A DNA stretch of 5,323 bases from the NCBI GenBank assembly GCA_020050955.1, contig JAGVJT010000124.1, positions 1 through 5,323 of the forward strand, in the 5' to 3' direction. Shown in pieces: positions 1 through 5,323 of the stretch. The position numbers and the translations under genes were made by a program. The notes beneath the pieces are model-generated. The model searched no databases and was not told the DNA's origin. It saw only the letters and a list, made by a program, of their open reading frames with translations. Source of the DNA: Legionellales bacterium (lineage in GTDB: Bacteria > Pseudomonadota > Gammaproteobacteria > Legionellales > Legionellaceae). How positions within the stretch are numbered: the first letter of the stretch is position 1; each line of letters opens with the position of its first letter.

Positions 1-1
1 A

Positions 2-640
2 GCCAATATTAATCAAAAACAGAAGATACAAGCTAAATTAGCTCGACATCACGCATTATGTTGGCTTACTGAACATTTTCCTCATGCTTTTGATAATAGC
101 GAACAAATTCGCCCTCTTAAAATAGGTATTATGCATGATATTTTAATGCATACAGAACAAGCTAAGGACGCAGGGATATCGAAAAGTAAACTACGCGAAG
201 CAGTCGTGCTTTTCACGCGTCGAATTGATTATCTTGCTTGTTTAAAAGCACAAGAAGTGCGAGTCGATCTTCACGGCAATCCGACATCTGTTGTTTCTTT
301 AGAAGAAGCAGAGCTTGCTGCATTGAAAATTAAAAAGCGCATTGAAAAAAGCATTAAAAATGCACGAAAATCAGCACCACCTCCAGTTCACTCATCGAAA
401 AAGATACAAACTGCTGCATCAAAATCACCCACAGCAAGTGCGCCTTTACCAAAACCGCTACCTCCGCACCATTACCCGGAACCAGCCATATTGGCCCGCG
501 CAACACACGAGCAGCCGCCAACCGTACGCACCACAACATCCATTAAGATCAAACCCTCACGAGCATATGACCCACAAGCTGTTGCGCGTTTAAAAGAAAA
601 ATTAGGTTTGTCGAAAAAAATTGAAGAAGACGTTAAATAA
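2..640 (+). CDS. ProQ/FinO-domain RNA chaperone, 5' truncated by window edge
   Basis: This is a predicted RNA-binding protein of the ProQ/FinO family, which binds structured small RNAs and mRNA 3' ends in the cytoplasm. The frame is open to the left edge and gives 212 visible residues. The first in-frame ATG (131) lies inside the conserved domain, in RPLKIGIM, so it is not the real start. The FinO domain spans roughly visible residues 12-118: an FPHAF motif (26-30), RPLKIGI (37-43), a helix with SKSKLR (60-65) and VRVDLHGNP (86-94). K40, R65, Y77 and R87 align with the E. coli ProQ RNA-contact positions K35, R58, Y70 and R80. A basic helix follows, then a proline-rich low-complexity linker (about 125-180) and a short tail, YDPQAVARLKEKLGLSKK. 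The C-terminal Tudor-like domain of E. coli ProQ is absent. It converges with pgk, 72 bases away. The family call is firm. Whether it is ProQ itself or a plasmid-type or RocC-type paralogue cannot be told, so no symbol is given. Confidence 0.9.
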   Translation, partial: ANINQKQKIQAKLARHHALCWLTEHFPHAFDNSEQIRPLKIGIMHDILMHTEQAKDAGISKSKLREAVVLFTRRIDYLACLKAQEVRVDLHGNPTSVVSLEEAELAALKIKKRIEKSIKNARKSAPPPVHSSKKIQTAASKSPTASAPLPKPLPPHHYPEPAILARATHEQPPTVRTTTSIKIKPSRAYDPQAVARLKEKLGLSKKIEEDVK

Positions 641-648
641 CTACCGCA

Positions 649-683
649 ATTTACCTATCATAAACATCGTATGATAGGTAAAT
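649..683. terminator. Palindrome between convergent genes, candidate bidirectional terminator
   Basis: A perfect 14-bp inverted repeat (649-662 with 670-683, 7-base loop) starts 9 bases after the ProQ-like stop and ends 29 bases after the pgk stop, so it can fold in both transcripts. The stem core is ACCTATCATA with flanking A/T pairs. Neither strand has a run of U directly after the stem, so it is not a textbook intrinsic terminator. It may instead stabilise 3' ends or act with Rho. The position argues for a shared 3'-end function. Confidence 0.6.
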
Positions 684-712
684 CGTGCACATGATATAGC
701 ACACATCATTAC

Positions 713-1912
713 TTACGCAGTCGCTATCTCACCCATGTCTTGCGCTCTGGTTTCTAGCATCGCGACAGCTGGTAGTGTTTTGCCTTCCAAGTATTCAAGA
801 AATGCGCCACCACCCGTTGAAATGTATGTGATCTGATCGGTTAAATCGTATTGATCGATTGCCGCCAACGTATCCCCGCCCCCAGCAATGCTTAAAGCAT
901 TACAGTTTGCAATGGCAATGGCCAGTGCACGCGTTCCATAAGCAAATTGTGGGAATTCAAAAACACCAACAGGACCATTCCAAATGATCGTTCGTGCAGA
1001 ATCCAACATTGCCACATAACGTGCAACCGTTTCAGGACCGATATCTAAAATCATGTCATCTTTTGCTACGTGTGAAAGTGATTTATTAAATGCAGGACAC
1101 GAATCGTTAAACGATTTACTCACCACCACATCTGACGGTAGTGGAATCTTACATCCAGTTTGTGCCGCCAATTGAAGAATCTCGCGCGCCTCATCAAGTA
1201 AATCATGTTCACAAAGAGAAACGCCAATCTCGTGCCCTTGCGCTTTTAAAAAGGTGTTTGCAATACCACCACCAGGAATCAGCACATCAACACGCGTGAC
1301 TAACTGACGCAATAAAGAAAGTTTCGAGGAAACCTTACCACCACCAACGACAGCTAAAATAGGCTTTTCAGGCGACTTTAAAACTTGTTGCAATGCTTCT
1401 AACTCGCGTACAAGCAACGGACCTGCAGCAGCAATCGGAGCATATTTTGCAACACCACATGTTGACGCTTGTGCGCGATGAGCTGTACCAAAAGCATCCA
1501 TGACAAACACATCGCATAATTTCGCCAATTGTTGTGCTAGCGTATCATCATTAGCTTTCTCACCGCGATTAAATCGCACGTTTTCGCAAACCACAAGCTC
1601 GCCAGGAGAAACCGTTAATCCATCAAGATAATCGGTGACAAAACGAACAGGATAGTTTAATTGAGCACTTAAATAATCTGCCACAGGTTTTAACGAAAAA
1701 CGAGATTCTCGACCACCTTCTTCTGGGCGACCAAGATGCGATAAAACCATGACAGCAGCACCTGCATCAAGTGCTTCAATTAATGTCGGTAAACCTGCTT
1801 GTAAGCGCTGATCACTAGTGATCATACCGTCTTTAATGGGAACGTTGAAATCTTCCCGAATCAATACTCGTTTACCGCGAAGATCAAGATCACTCATTTT
1901 AATCATATTCAT
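713..1912 (-). CDS. pgk: Phosphoglycerate kinase
   Basis: Pgk transfers the acyl phosphate of 1,3-bisphosphoglycerate to ADP, giving ATP and 3-phosphoglycerate (cytosolic glycolysis, reversible in gluconeogenesis). It has 399 residues, slightly longer than the E. coli enzyme (387). N-terminal substrate-domain motifs are REDFNVP (19-25, with D21 and N23), R36, SHLGRP (58-63), R113 in ENVRFN and R146 in [10 protein letters not shown]. The C-terminal nucleotide domain shows GGGKVSSK (190-197), WNGPVGVFE (311-319), GGGDT (344-348) and the hinge-proximal GGGAFLE (367-373). The ATG at 1912 is preferred over the internal Met6 because AAGGA sits 6 bases upstream and because [11 protein letters not shown] matches the E. 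coli start MSVIKMTDLDL. It is the last gene of the tkt-gap-pgk operon, 9 bases after gap, and is probably translationally coupled to it. All key residues looked for are present, so it should be active. Confidence 0.98.
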   Translation of the reverse strand: MNMIKMSDLDLRGKRVLIREDFNVPIKDGMITSDQRLQAGLPTLIEALDAGAAVMVLSHLGRPEEGGRESRFSLKPVADYLSAQLNYPVRFVTDYLDGLTVSPGELVVCENVRFNRGEKANDDTLAQQLAKLCDVFVMDAFGTAHRAQASTCGVAKYAPIAAAGPLLVRELEALQQVLKSPEKPILAVVGGGKVSSKLSLLRQLVTRVDVLIPGGGIANTFLKAQGHEIGVSLCEHDLLDEAREILQLAAQTGCKIPLPSDVVVSKSFNDSCPAFNKSLSHVAKDDMILDIGPETVARYVAMLDSARTIIWNGPVGVFEFPQFAYGTRALAIAIANCNALSIAGGGDTLAAIDQYDLTDQITYISTGGGAFLEYLEGKTLPAVAMLETRAQDMGEIATA

Positions 1913-1918
1913 GATTAT

Positions 1919-1923
1919 TCCTT
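1919..1923 (-). promoter_or_regulatory. Shine-Dalgarno of pgk overlapping the gap stop
   Basis: On the minus strand AAGGA lies 6 bases before the pgk ATG and shares bases with the gap TAA (1922-1924). This fixes the pgk start at 1912 and suggests that ribosomes finishing gap can re-initiate on pgk. Confidence 0.85.
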
Positions 1924-2914
1924 AAAGGCTCATCATGTAGGATGCTGTATCCAACATACGGTTAGAAAAACCCCACTCATTATCGTACCATGCAACAACT
2001 TTCACGAGCGATCCTAGCACTTTTGTTTGTGTCGTATCAAAAACAGCTGACGCGGGATAGTGATTAAAATCACAAGAAACAAGCGGCTCTGAATTTACAT
2101 GTAAAACATCATTAGCAGCATGACACATAATGCTATTCACCTCATCAACGCTTGTTGGTCGTTTTGAAATAAACGTTAAATCAATCGCAGAGACGTTCAA
2201 TGTCGGCACACGCATCGCGAATCCATCCAGTTTACCAGCGAGTTCAGGTAAAACCAAGCCAACCGCTTTCGCAGCGCCTGTTTTTGTTGGAATAATCGAT
2301 TGCGTCGCAGAGCGTGCGCGATGCAAGTCGCGATGACTGCCATCCAATAACAATTGATCTTTGGTATACGCATGAATGGTATTTAATAATCCATTTTCAA
2401 CACCAATTGCATCATGTAGCGGTTTTACAACTGGGGCAAGGCAGTTTGTCGTGCATGAAGCATTAGAAACAATCGTGTCTGAAGCGCGTAATTGCGTATG
2501 GTTAACACCATAAACAATGGTAGCATCAACGTCTGTTCCTGGTGCGGAAATTAACACTTTTTTAGCACCTGCAATTAAGTGCTTCATAGCGTCTTCACGG
2601 GCAACAAAACGACCCGTGCATTCGAGAACAACATCAATATCAAGTGCTTCCCATGGTAACTTTGTTGGATCACGATCAGCGGTAATTTCAATAGGATGAC
2701 CATCAACGACCAAGTATTTACCATCTACTTTAACGCTGTACGGAAATCGACCATGTGTTGAATCGTAGCGTGTTAGATGCGCCGTTGTTTCAATTCCGGA
2801 TAAATCATTGATTGCAACGACATTGAATTCATGTTGACGACTGTATTCAAAAATAGAACGTAAAACACAACGCCCAATGCGTCCATAACCATTAATAGCA
2901 ACACGTAACGCCAT
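1922..2914 (-). CDS. gap: Glyceraldehyde-3-phosphate dehydrogenase, type I
   Basis: The enzyme oxidises and phosphorylates glyceraldehyde-3-phosphate to 1,3-bisphosphoglycerate with NAD(P)+, feeding Pgk encoded next door. Counting from the ATG at 2914 it has 330 residues, normal for the family. The reading frame extends 6 codons further to a TTG, but GGAG 7 bases before the ATG and the typical [14 protein letters not shown] start favour 2914. The Rossmann motif is INGYGRIG (7-14), with D37 in NDL (equivalent to D32, which binds the adenosine ribose). SNASCTTNC (150-158) carries catalytic C154 and HAYTKDQ (181-187) carries catalytic H181. Near the C-terminus is [16 protein letters not shown] rather than HSAM argues for GAPDH over erythrose-4-phosphate dehydrogenase (Epd), although several stretches ([16 protein letters not shown]) recall Epd and gap from pseudomonads and Coxiella-like bacteria. 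At the 187-188 positions of the classical numbering it has Gly-Ser (192-193) instead of Leu-Pro, a cofactor-related difference. It is the middle gene of the operon. Confidence 0.96.
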   Translation of the reverse strand: MALRVAINGYGRIGRCVLRSIFEYSRQHEFNVVAINDLSGIETTAHLTRYDSTHGRFPYSVKVDGKYLVVDGHPIEITADRDPTKLPWEALDIDVVLECTGRFVAREDAMKHLIAGAKKVLISAPGTDVDATIVYGVNHTQLRASDTIVSNASCTTNCLAPVVKPLHDAIGVENGLLNTIHAYTKDQLLLDGSHRDLHRARSATQSIIPTKTGAAKAVGLVLPELAGKLDGFAMRVPTLNVSAIDLTFISKRPTSVDEVNSIMCHAANDVLHVNSEPLVSCDFNHYPASAVFDTTQTKVLGSLVKVVAWYDNEWGFSNRMLDTASYMMSL

Positions 2915-2921
2915 ACTACTT

Positions 2922-2925
2922 CTCC
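2922..2925 (-). promoter_or_regulatory. Shine-Dalgarno of gap (decides the start)
   Basis: GGAG on the minus strand stands 7 bases before the ATG at 2914. The alternative TTG start at 2932 would place this motif inside the coding sequence and would add six residues not expected in the family, so the shorter 330-residue protein is chosen. Confidence 0.85.
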
Positions 2926-2960
2926 AAATCAACTTGCAGTAAAAAATAAACTTTCATTTG

Positions 2961-2979
2961 TCATGACCCTACGTCATGA
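2961..2979 (-). other. Small hairpin in the tkt-gap spacer
   Basis: The 69-base spacer between tkt and gap contains a 7-bp perfect inverted repeat (TCATGAC at 2961-2967 with GTCATGA at 2973-2979, loop 5). Because TCATGA is itself palindromic, the two copies are also direct repeats. In the transcript the hairpin starts 4 bases after the tkt stop and is followed, 10 bases later, by a U-rich tract (2950-2941). The tract is too far from the stem for a standard terminator. Partial attenuation, RNA processing or a protein site are all possible; none is shown. Confidence 0.4.
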
Positions 2980-2983
2980 ATTG

Positions 2984-4975
2984 TTATGTATTAAGTAATT
3001 GTTTCAATAACGACACAGCCACATCTACCGTTAAACCCAGCTCTCGATAAACTGCTTCTGCTGGTGCGGATAGACCAAAACAGTCAAGCCCCATCACCAC
3101 ACCATCTAGTCCGACAAATTGATACCAATACGCACTTGACGCCGCTTCTATCGCTAAACGACGTCGTATTGCTTTTGGCAATACATCGTTTTGATAATCA
3201 CGGCTTGACGCAAGAAAACGCTCGGCACAAGGCATGGACACCACACGAACATGATAACCTTCTTCTCCCAGCTGATGTGCTGCTGTAAGCGCAATTTGTA
3301 CTTCAGAACCTGTTGCCATAACAATTGCATCTAAGGGGCCATGCGGCTCAAACACAATATAACCGCCCTGCTTAATATGCTCATGACGCGTGTGAGGTAA
3401 TGCAGGTAAAGATTGACGTGAAAGTAGTAAACAAGATGGGCCTTGATGACGCAAAATAGCTTGCTGCCACGCCACAGCGGTTTCTGTTAAATCAGCAGGG
3501 CGCCACACGTGCATGCCTGGTGTCATGCGAAGCATCGCAACATGTTCAATCGGCTGATGCGTCGGACCATCTTCACCCAAACCAATCGAATCATGAGTGT
3601 AAACAAAGATAACACGCTTTTGCATCAGTGCACTCAAACGAACGGCATTGCGTGCATAATCACTAAACACTAAAAATGTGCCACCATAAGGGATAAAACC
3701 ACCATGTAGCGCAATACCATTCATGATGGCAGACATCCCAAACTCACGAACACCGTAATACACGTAGTTGCCTGAAAAGTCTTCTTTTGATATTGCTTTC
3801 GTCTGAGACCAATCAGTGTTATTTGATGCCGTTAAATCCGCAGATCCACCTAACAACTCTGGTTGTGAAGCGGCATAATATTCTATGCATTGTTGTGATG
3901 CTTTTCGTGTCGGTAATGGCGTACTTTGCTGACAACATTGCTCAATAAACGCCTCTGAATCACGTAACCAATGCTCCGGAAGATCGCCATTGATTCGCCG
4001 TAAAAACTCATCATAAACTTCGGGATAACGTTGCTGATAAGCATGACAAACATCCAACCATTGTTGCTCGTCATGACGGCCTTGTTCAACGTGGTTCCAC
4101 TCTGAATAAACAAAATCTGGAATCTCAAAGGGCGGATACGGCCAATCAAAATACTCACGTAATTGTTGCACATCTTTCTCACCTAATGGCGCACCATGCA
4201 CTTTTTCTGTCCCTTCTGCACTTGAACCAAGTCCAATGATTGTTTTGCACATGATAAGTGTTGGACGTGCTGTTTCTTCTTTACCATCAACAATAGCCTT
4301 TTCGATGGCTGACATGTTGTGGCCATCAACATTCTCAATGACATGCCAATGGTATGCTCTAAACCGTGCGGCTGTATCGTCACTAAACCAAGCACCAACC
4401 TCGCCATCAATAGAGATGCCATTATCATCATAAAGAACAATAAGCTTCCCAAGCCCCAAAGTTCCTGCTAATGATGCAGCCTCATGAGAGATGCCTTCCA
4501 TCAAGCAACCATCCCCGACAAAAACATAAGAAAAATGATCAACCAGTACTAACTCATCACGATTAAACTGAGAGGCTAACATTTTCTCAGCCATGGCCAT
4601 ACCAACGGCGTTTGCAAGTCCTTGCCCCAAAGGGCCCGTGACTGTTTCAACACCGACTGTTTCCATGCATTCGGGGTGCCCCGGTGTTTTAGAATGCAAT
4701 TGCCGAAATTTTTTTAAATCATCAAGCTGAAGACCATAACCTGTTAAATGCAATAAGGCATACAACAGCATGGAACCATGCCCATTGGATAATACAAATC
4801 GATCGCGATTAAACCATGCGGGATTACTTGGGCAATGTCTTAAATGTTTTTTCCACAAAACTGTCGCAATATCTGCCATTCCAAGCGGCATCCCAGGGTG
4901 ACCAGAACGAGCCAACTCAACCGCATCAACGCTTAAAAATCGAATGGCAAGTGCTAATTCTCTAGAAAAACTCAC
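2984..4975 (-). CDS. tkt: Transketolase
   Basis: Transketolase is a thiamine diphosphate (ThDP) and Mg2+-dependent cytosolic homodimer. It moves two-carbon ketol units between sugar phosphates (xylulose-5-P with ribose-5-P or erythrose-4-P) in the non-oxidative pentose phosphate pathway. The protein has 663 residues, the same as E. coli TktA, and much of the numbering coincides. The ThDP domain shows SGHPG with H26, SNGHGS with H66, H100, and the GDG...N cofactor motif (D155, E160, N185). HGAPLG carries H260. The pyrimidine-binding domain has LGGSADL (375-381), catalytic E411 in VREFGM, H461 in [14 protein letters not shown] with D469 and H473, and R520 in LSRQ. The C-terminal domain follows. 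The start is GTG: an in-frame TAG lies only three codons upstream, AGGGG sits 6 bases before it, and the next in-frame Met (29) would remove active-site H26. It is the first gene of the operon; its product glyceraldehyde-3-P is the substrate of the next gene's enzyme. Confidence 0.98.
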   Translation of the reverse strand: MSFSRELALAIRFLSVDAVELARSGHPGMPLGMADIATVLWKKHLRHCPSNPAWFNRDRFVLSNGHGSMLLYALLHLTGYGLQLDDLKKFRQLHSKTPGHPECMETVGVETVTGPLGQGLANAVGMAMAEKMLASQFNRDELVLVDHFSYVFVGDGCLMEGISHEAASLAGTLGLGKLIVLYDDNGISIDGEVGAWFSDDTAARFRAYHWHVIENVDGHNMSAIEKAIVDGKEETARPTLIMCKTIIGLGSSAEGTEKVHGAPLGEKDVQQLREYFDWPYPPFEIPDFVYSEWNHVEQGRHDEQQWLDVCHAYQQRYPEVYDEFLRRINGDLPEHWLRDSEAFIEQCCQQSTPLPTRKASQQCIEYYAASQPELLGGSADLTASNNTDWSQTKAISKEDFSGNYVYYGVREFGMSAIMNGIALHGGFIPYGGTFLVFSDYARNAVRLSALMQKRVIFVYTHDSIGLGEDGPTHQPIEHVAMLRMTPGMHVWRPADLTETAVAWQQAILRHQGPSCLLLSRQSLPALPHTRHEHIKQGGYIVFEPHGPLDAIVMATGSEVQIALTAAHQLGEEGYHVRVVSMPCAERFLASSRDYQNDVLPKAIRRRLAIEAASSAYWYQFVGLDGVVMGLDCFGLSAPAEAVYRELGLTVDVAVSLLKQLLNT

Positions 4976-4979
4976 AAAA

Positions 4980-5010
4980 AGCCCCTACATGATTTATCAA
5001 GAAAAGGGCT
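4980..5010 (-). promoter_or_regulatory. tkt leader hairpin overlapping its ribosome-binding site
   Basis: In the tkt transcript AGCCC (5010-5006) can pair with GGGCU (4984-4980), leaving a 21-base loop. The 3' arm includes part of the Shine-Dalgarno AGGGG (4986-4982) and is followed at once by four more U and then the GTG start. The shape can be read as a ribosome-site-sequestering hairpin or as the end of an intrinsic terminator (stem, then U tract). The stem is only 5 bp with a long loop, so stability is modest. Confidence 0.4.
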
Positions 5011-5012
5011 AT

Positions 5013-5041
5013 ATTGTCGCTCAGATATGTAACTTCAGCAA
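5013..5041 (-). promoter_or_regulatory. Weak sigma70-like promoter candidate for tkt
   Basis: On the minus strand TTGCTG (5041-5036) and GACAAT (5018-5013) are separated by exactly 17 bases. They match the consensus at 3 of 6 and 4 of 6 positions. A transcript starting about 7 bases downstream would begin close to the AGCCC arm of the leader hairpin, giving a leader of roughly 30 bases. The match is poor, and other promoters further upstream are possible. Confidence 0.22.
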
Positions 5042-5128
5042 GCAATCATCAAATAACGCTCACAGTAAAACAAATCTTATGACTTTAAAAACTGACCATA
5101 CATTTTTAAAAAGAAGATGTAACGCCCT

Positions 5129-5221
5129 AACGACATCATCCTGAGCGTACCGAAGGATCTCAGGTTGTGCAAGATCGATGCTATTTTTGGAAATCCTTCA
5201 CTGCGTGTAAATGATGACGTT
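5129..5221. repeat. Imperfect palindromic dispersed-repeat-like element (MITE/REP type)
   Basis: The ends form an inverted repeat: AACGACATCAT (5129-5139) against the reverse complement of ATGATGACGTT (5211-5221), 10 of 11 identical. Further in, GAAGGAT (5152-5158) mirrors ATCCTTC (5193-5199) at nearly the same distance from each end, with a diverged segment between. The left half carries the CATCCTGAGCG...CGAAGGATCT motif, which I recognise from dispersed intergenic repeats in many bacterial genomes; the right half looks like its decayed partner. A second local hairpin pairs CCTGAG (5140-5145) with CTCAGG (5159-5164). No transposase is present, so any movement would be in trans. Copy number cannot be judged from one window. 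Confidence 0.6.
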
Positions 5222-5227
5222 TATGCT

Positions 5228-5261
5228 TTGTGGTCAATTAAAAAACACAATTAGTCCACAA
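5228..5261. other. Imperfect hairpin / inverted repeat
   Basis: TTGTGG (5228-5233) pairs with CCACAA (5256-5261), and inside it AATT (5236-5239) pairs with AATT (5249-5252), with a small internal loop and a 9-base A-rich apical loop. No U tract follows on either strand, so a terminator is not supported. It could be an operator-like site; the role is unknown. Confidence 0.3.
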
Positions 5262-5289
5262 CCGAATAAGTTACACGAAGATAACCGTA

Positions 5290-5318
5290 TTGAAGATATA
5301 AATTACTTTGTGTATATT
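5290..5318 (+). promoter_or_regulatory. Sigma70-like promoter candidate pointing out of the right edge
   Basis: TTGAAG (5290-5295, 4 of 6 matches to TTGACA) and TATATT (5313-5318, 5 of 6 matches to TATAAT) are 17 bases apart, the optimal spacing. It would start a transcript just beyond the window, suggesting a gene divergent from tkt. The final ATG (5321-5323) is only 3 bases after the -10 box and has no Shine-Dalgarno, so it is unlikely to be that gene's start. A/T-rich sequence gives such matches by chance fairly often. Confidence 0.3.
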
Positions 5319-5323
5319 TTATG

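Larger units (their letters stand above)
4976..5323. other. 348-base non-coding region upstream of tkt
   Basis: No convincing gene is visible on either strand. Going outward from tkt it contains the tkt ribosome-binding site within a hairpin (4980-5010), a weak tkt promoter candidate (5013-5041), about 85 bases of A/T-rich sequence without recognised features, a 93-bp palindromic repeat (5129-5221), an imperfect hairpin (5228-5261), and a promoter-like pair pointing right (5290-5318). The neighbour beyond the right edge is unknown. Confidence 0.7.

Noticed and set aside
342..593. Plus-strand 83-codon frame within the ProQ-like gene
   Set aside because: It is a +1 shadow of the proline-rich linker; the His/Gln/Pro-rich product follows from the bases of the real frame.
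131..640. ProQ-like gene starting at the ATG at 131
   Set aside because: This ATG is in the middle of the FinO domain (after RPLKIGI), and conserved upstream residues such as FPHAF are encoded in frame before it.
1922..2914. Calling this gene epd (erythrose-4-phosphate dehydrogenase)
   Set aside because: Some segments resemble Epd, and epd is often beside pgk, but HAYTKDQ and the [16 protein letters not shown] region are GAPDH-like, not the HSAM-type seen in E. coli Epd.
2915..2932. TTG start adding six residues to GAPDH
   Set aside because: The Shine-Dalgarno GGAG would fall inside the coding region, and the family normally begins at the ATG-encoded M-x-x-R-V-A-I-N-G.
3883..4452. Two minus-strand frames (3883-4182 and 4183-4452) inside tkt
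   Set aside because: Both are out-of-frame shadows; the tkt frame through them is intact with conserved motifs.
4944..5144. Plus-strand 66-codon reading frame overlapping the tkt start
   Set aside because: It overlaps the tkt N-terminus, leader and part of the palindromic repeat, has no recognisable domain, and its composition looks like translated non-coding sequence.
5251..5322. Minus-strand open frame entering from the right edge, ending at TAA 5251-5253 (23 residues, tail YGYLRVTYSVVD)
   Set aside because: It is too short to judge and has no motif. It could be the end of a neighbouring gene, but A/T-rich DNA often stays open this long and a plus-strand promoter candidate overlaps it.
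1..5323. CRISPR array, tRNA or rRNA gene, insertion sequence with transposase, or defence cassette
   Set aside because: No regularly spaced repeats, no tRNA cloverleaf or rRNA signatures, and no transposase or defence-protein motifs were seen on either strand.

Overview
The window is a stretch of bacterial chromosome carrying central carbon metabolism genes, moderately AT-rich. The proteins most resemble gammaproteobacterial versions. The transketolase and phosphoglycerate kinase align closely from memory with the E. coli enzymes. The GAPDH and the tkt-gap-pgk order fit Legionella/Coxiella- or Pseudomonas-like gammaproteobacteria. This placement rests on remembered family sequences, not on a search.

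Layout, left to right. Positions 2-640 (+) hold the 3' part of a ProQ/FinO-domain RNA-binding protein gene whose start lies outside the window. A 14-bp perfect palindrome (649-683) separates it from a convergent minus-strand operon, which reads right to left: tkt (4975-2984, GTG start), gap (2914-1922) and pgk (1912-713). gap and pgk are tightly coupled: 9 bases separate them, and the pgk Shine-Dalgarno overlaps the gap stop codon. tkt and gap are separated by 69 bases containing a small hairpin. Positions 4976-5323 contain no convincing gene. They hold the tkt leader, with a hairpin that covers its ribosome-binding site, a 93-bp imperfect palindromic repeat of the CATCCTGAGCG...CGAAGGATCT type, a second imperfect hairpin, and a possible promoter pointing out of the right edge.

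Together the three enzymes link the non-oxidative pentose phosphate pathway (Tkt makes glyceraldehyde-3-phosphate and fructose-6-phosphate) to the first two payoff steps of glycolysis (GAPDH makes 1,3-bisphosphoglycerate, Pgk makes ATP and 3-phosphoglycerate). Both steps are reversible, so the operon can also serve gluconeogenesis. pyk and fba, often next in this operon, are absent.

I see no evidence of an undescribed multi-gene system. The points most worth a second look are the palindromic repeat, the tkt leader hairpin, the Gly-Ser pair in the GAPDH cofactor region, and the Tudor-less, proline-rich ProQ-like protein.
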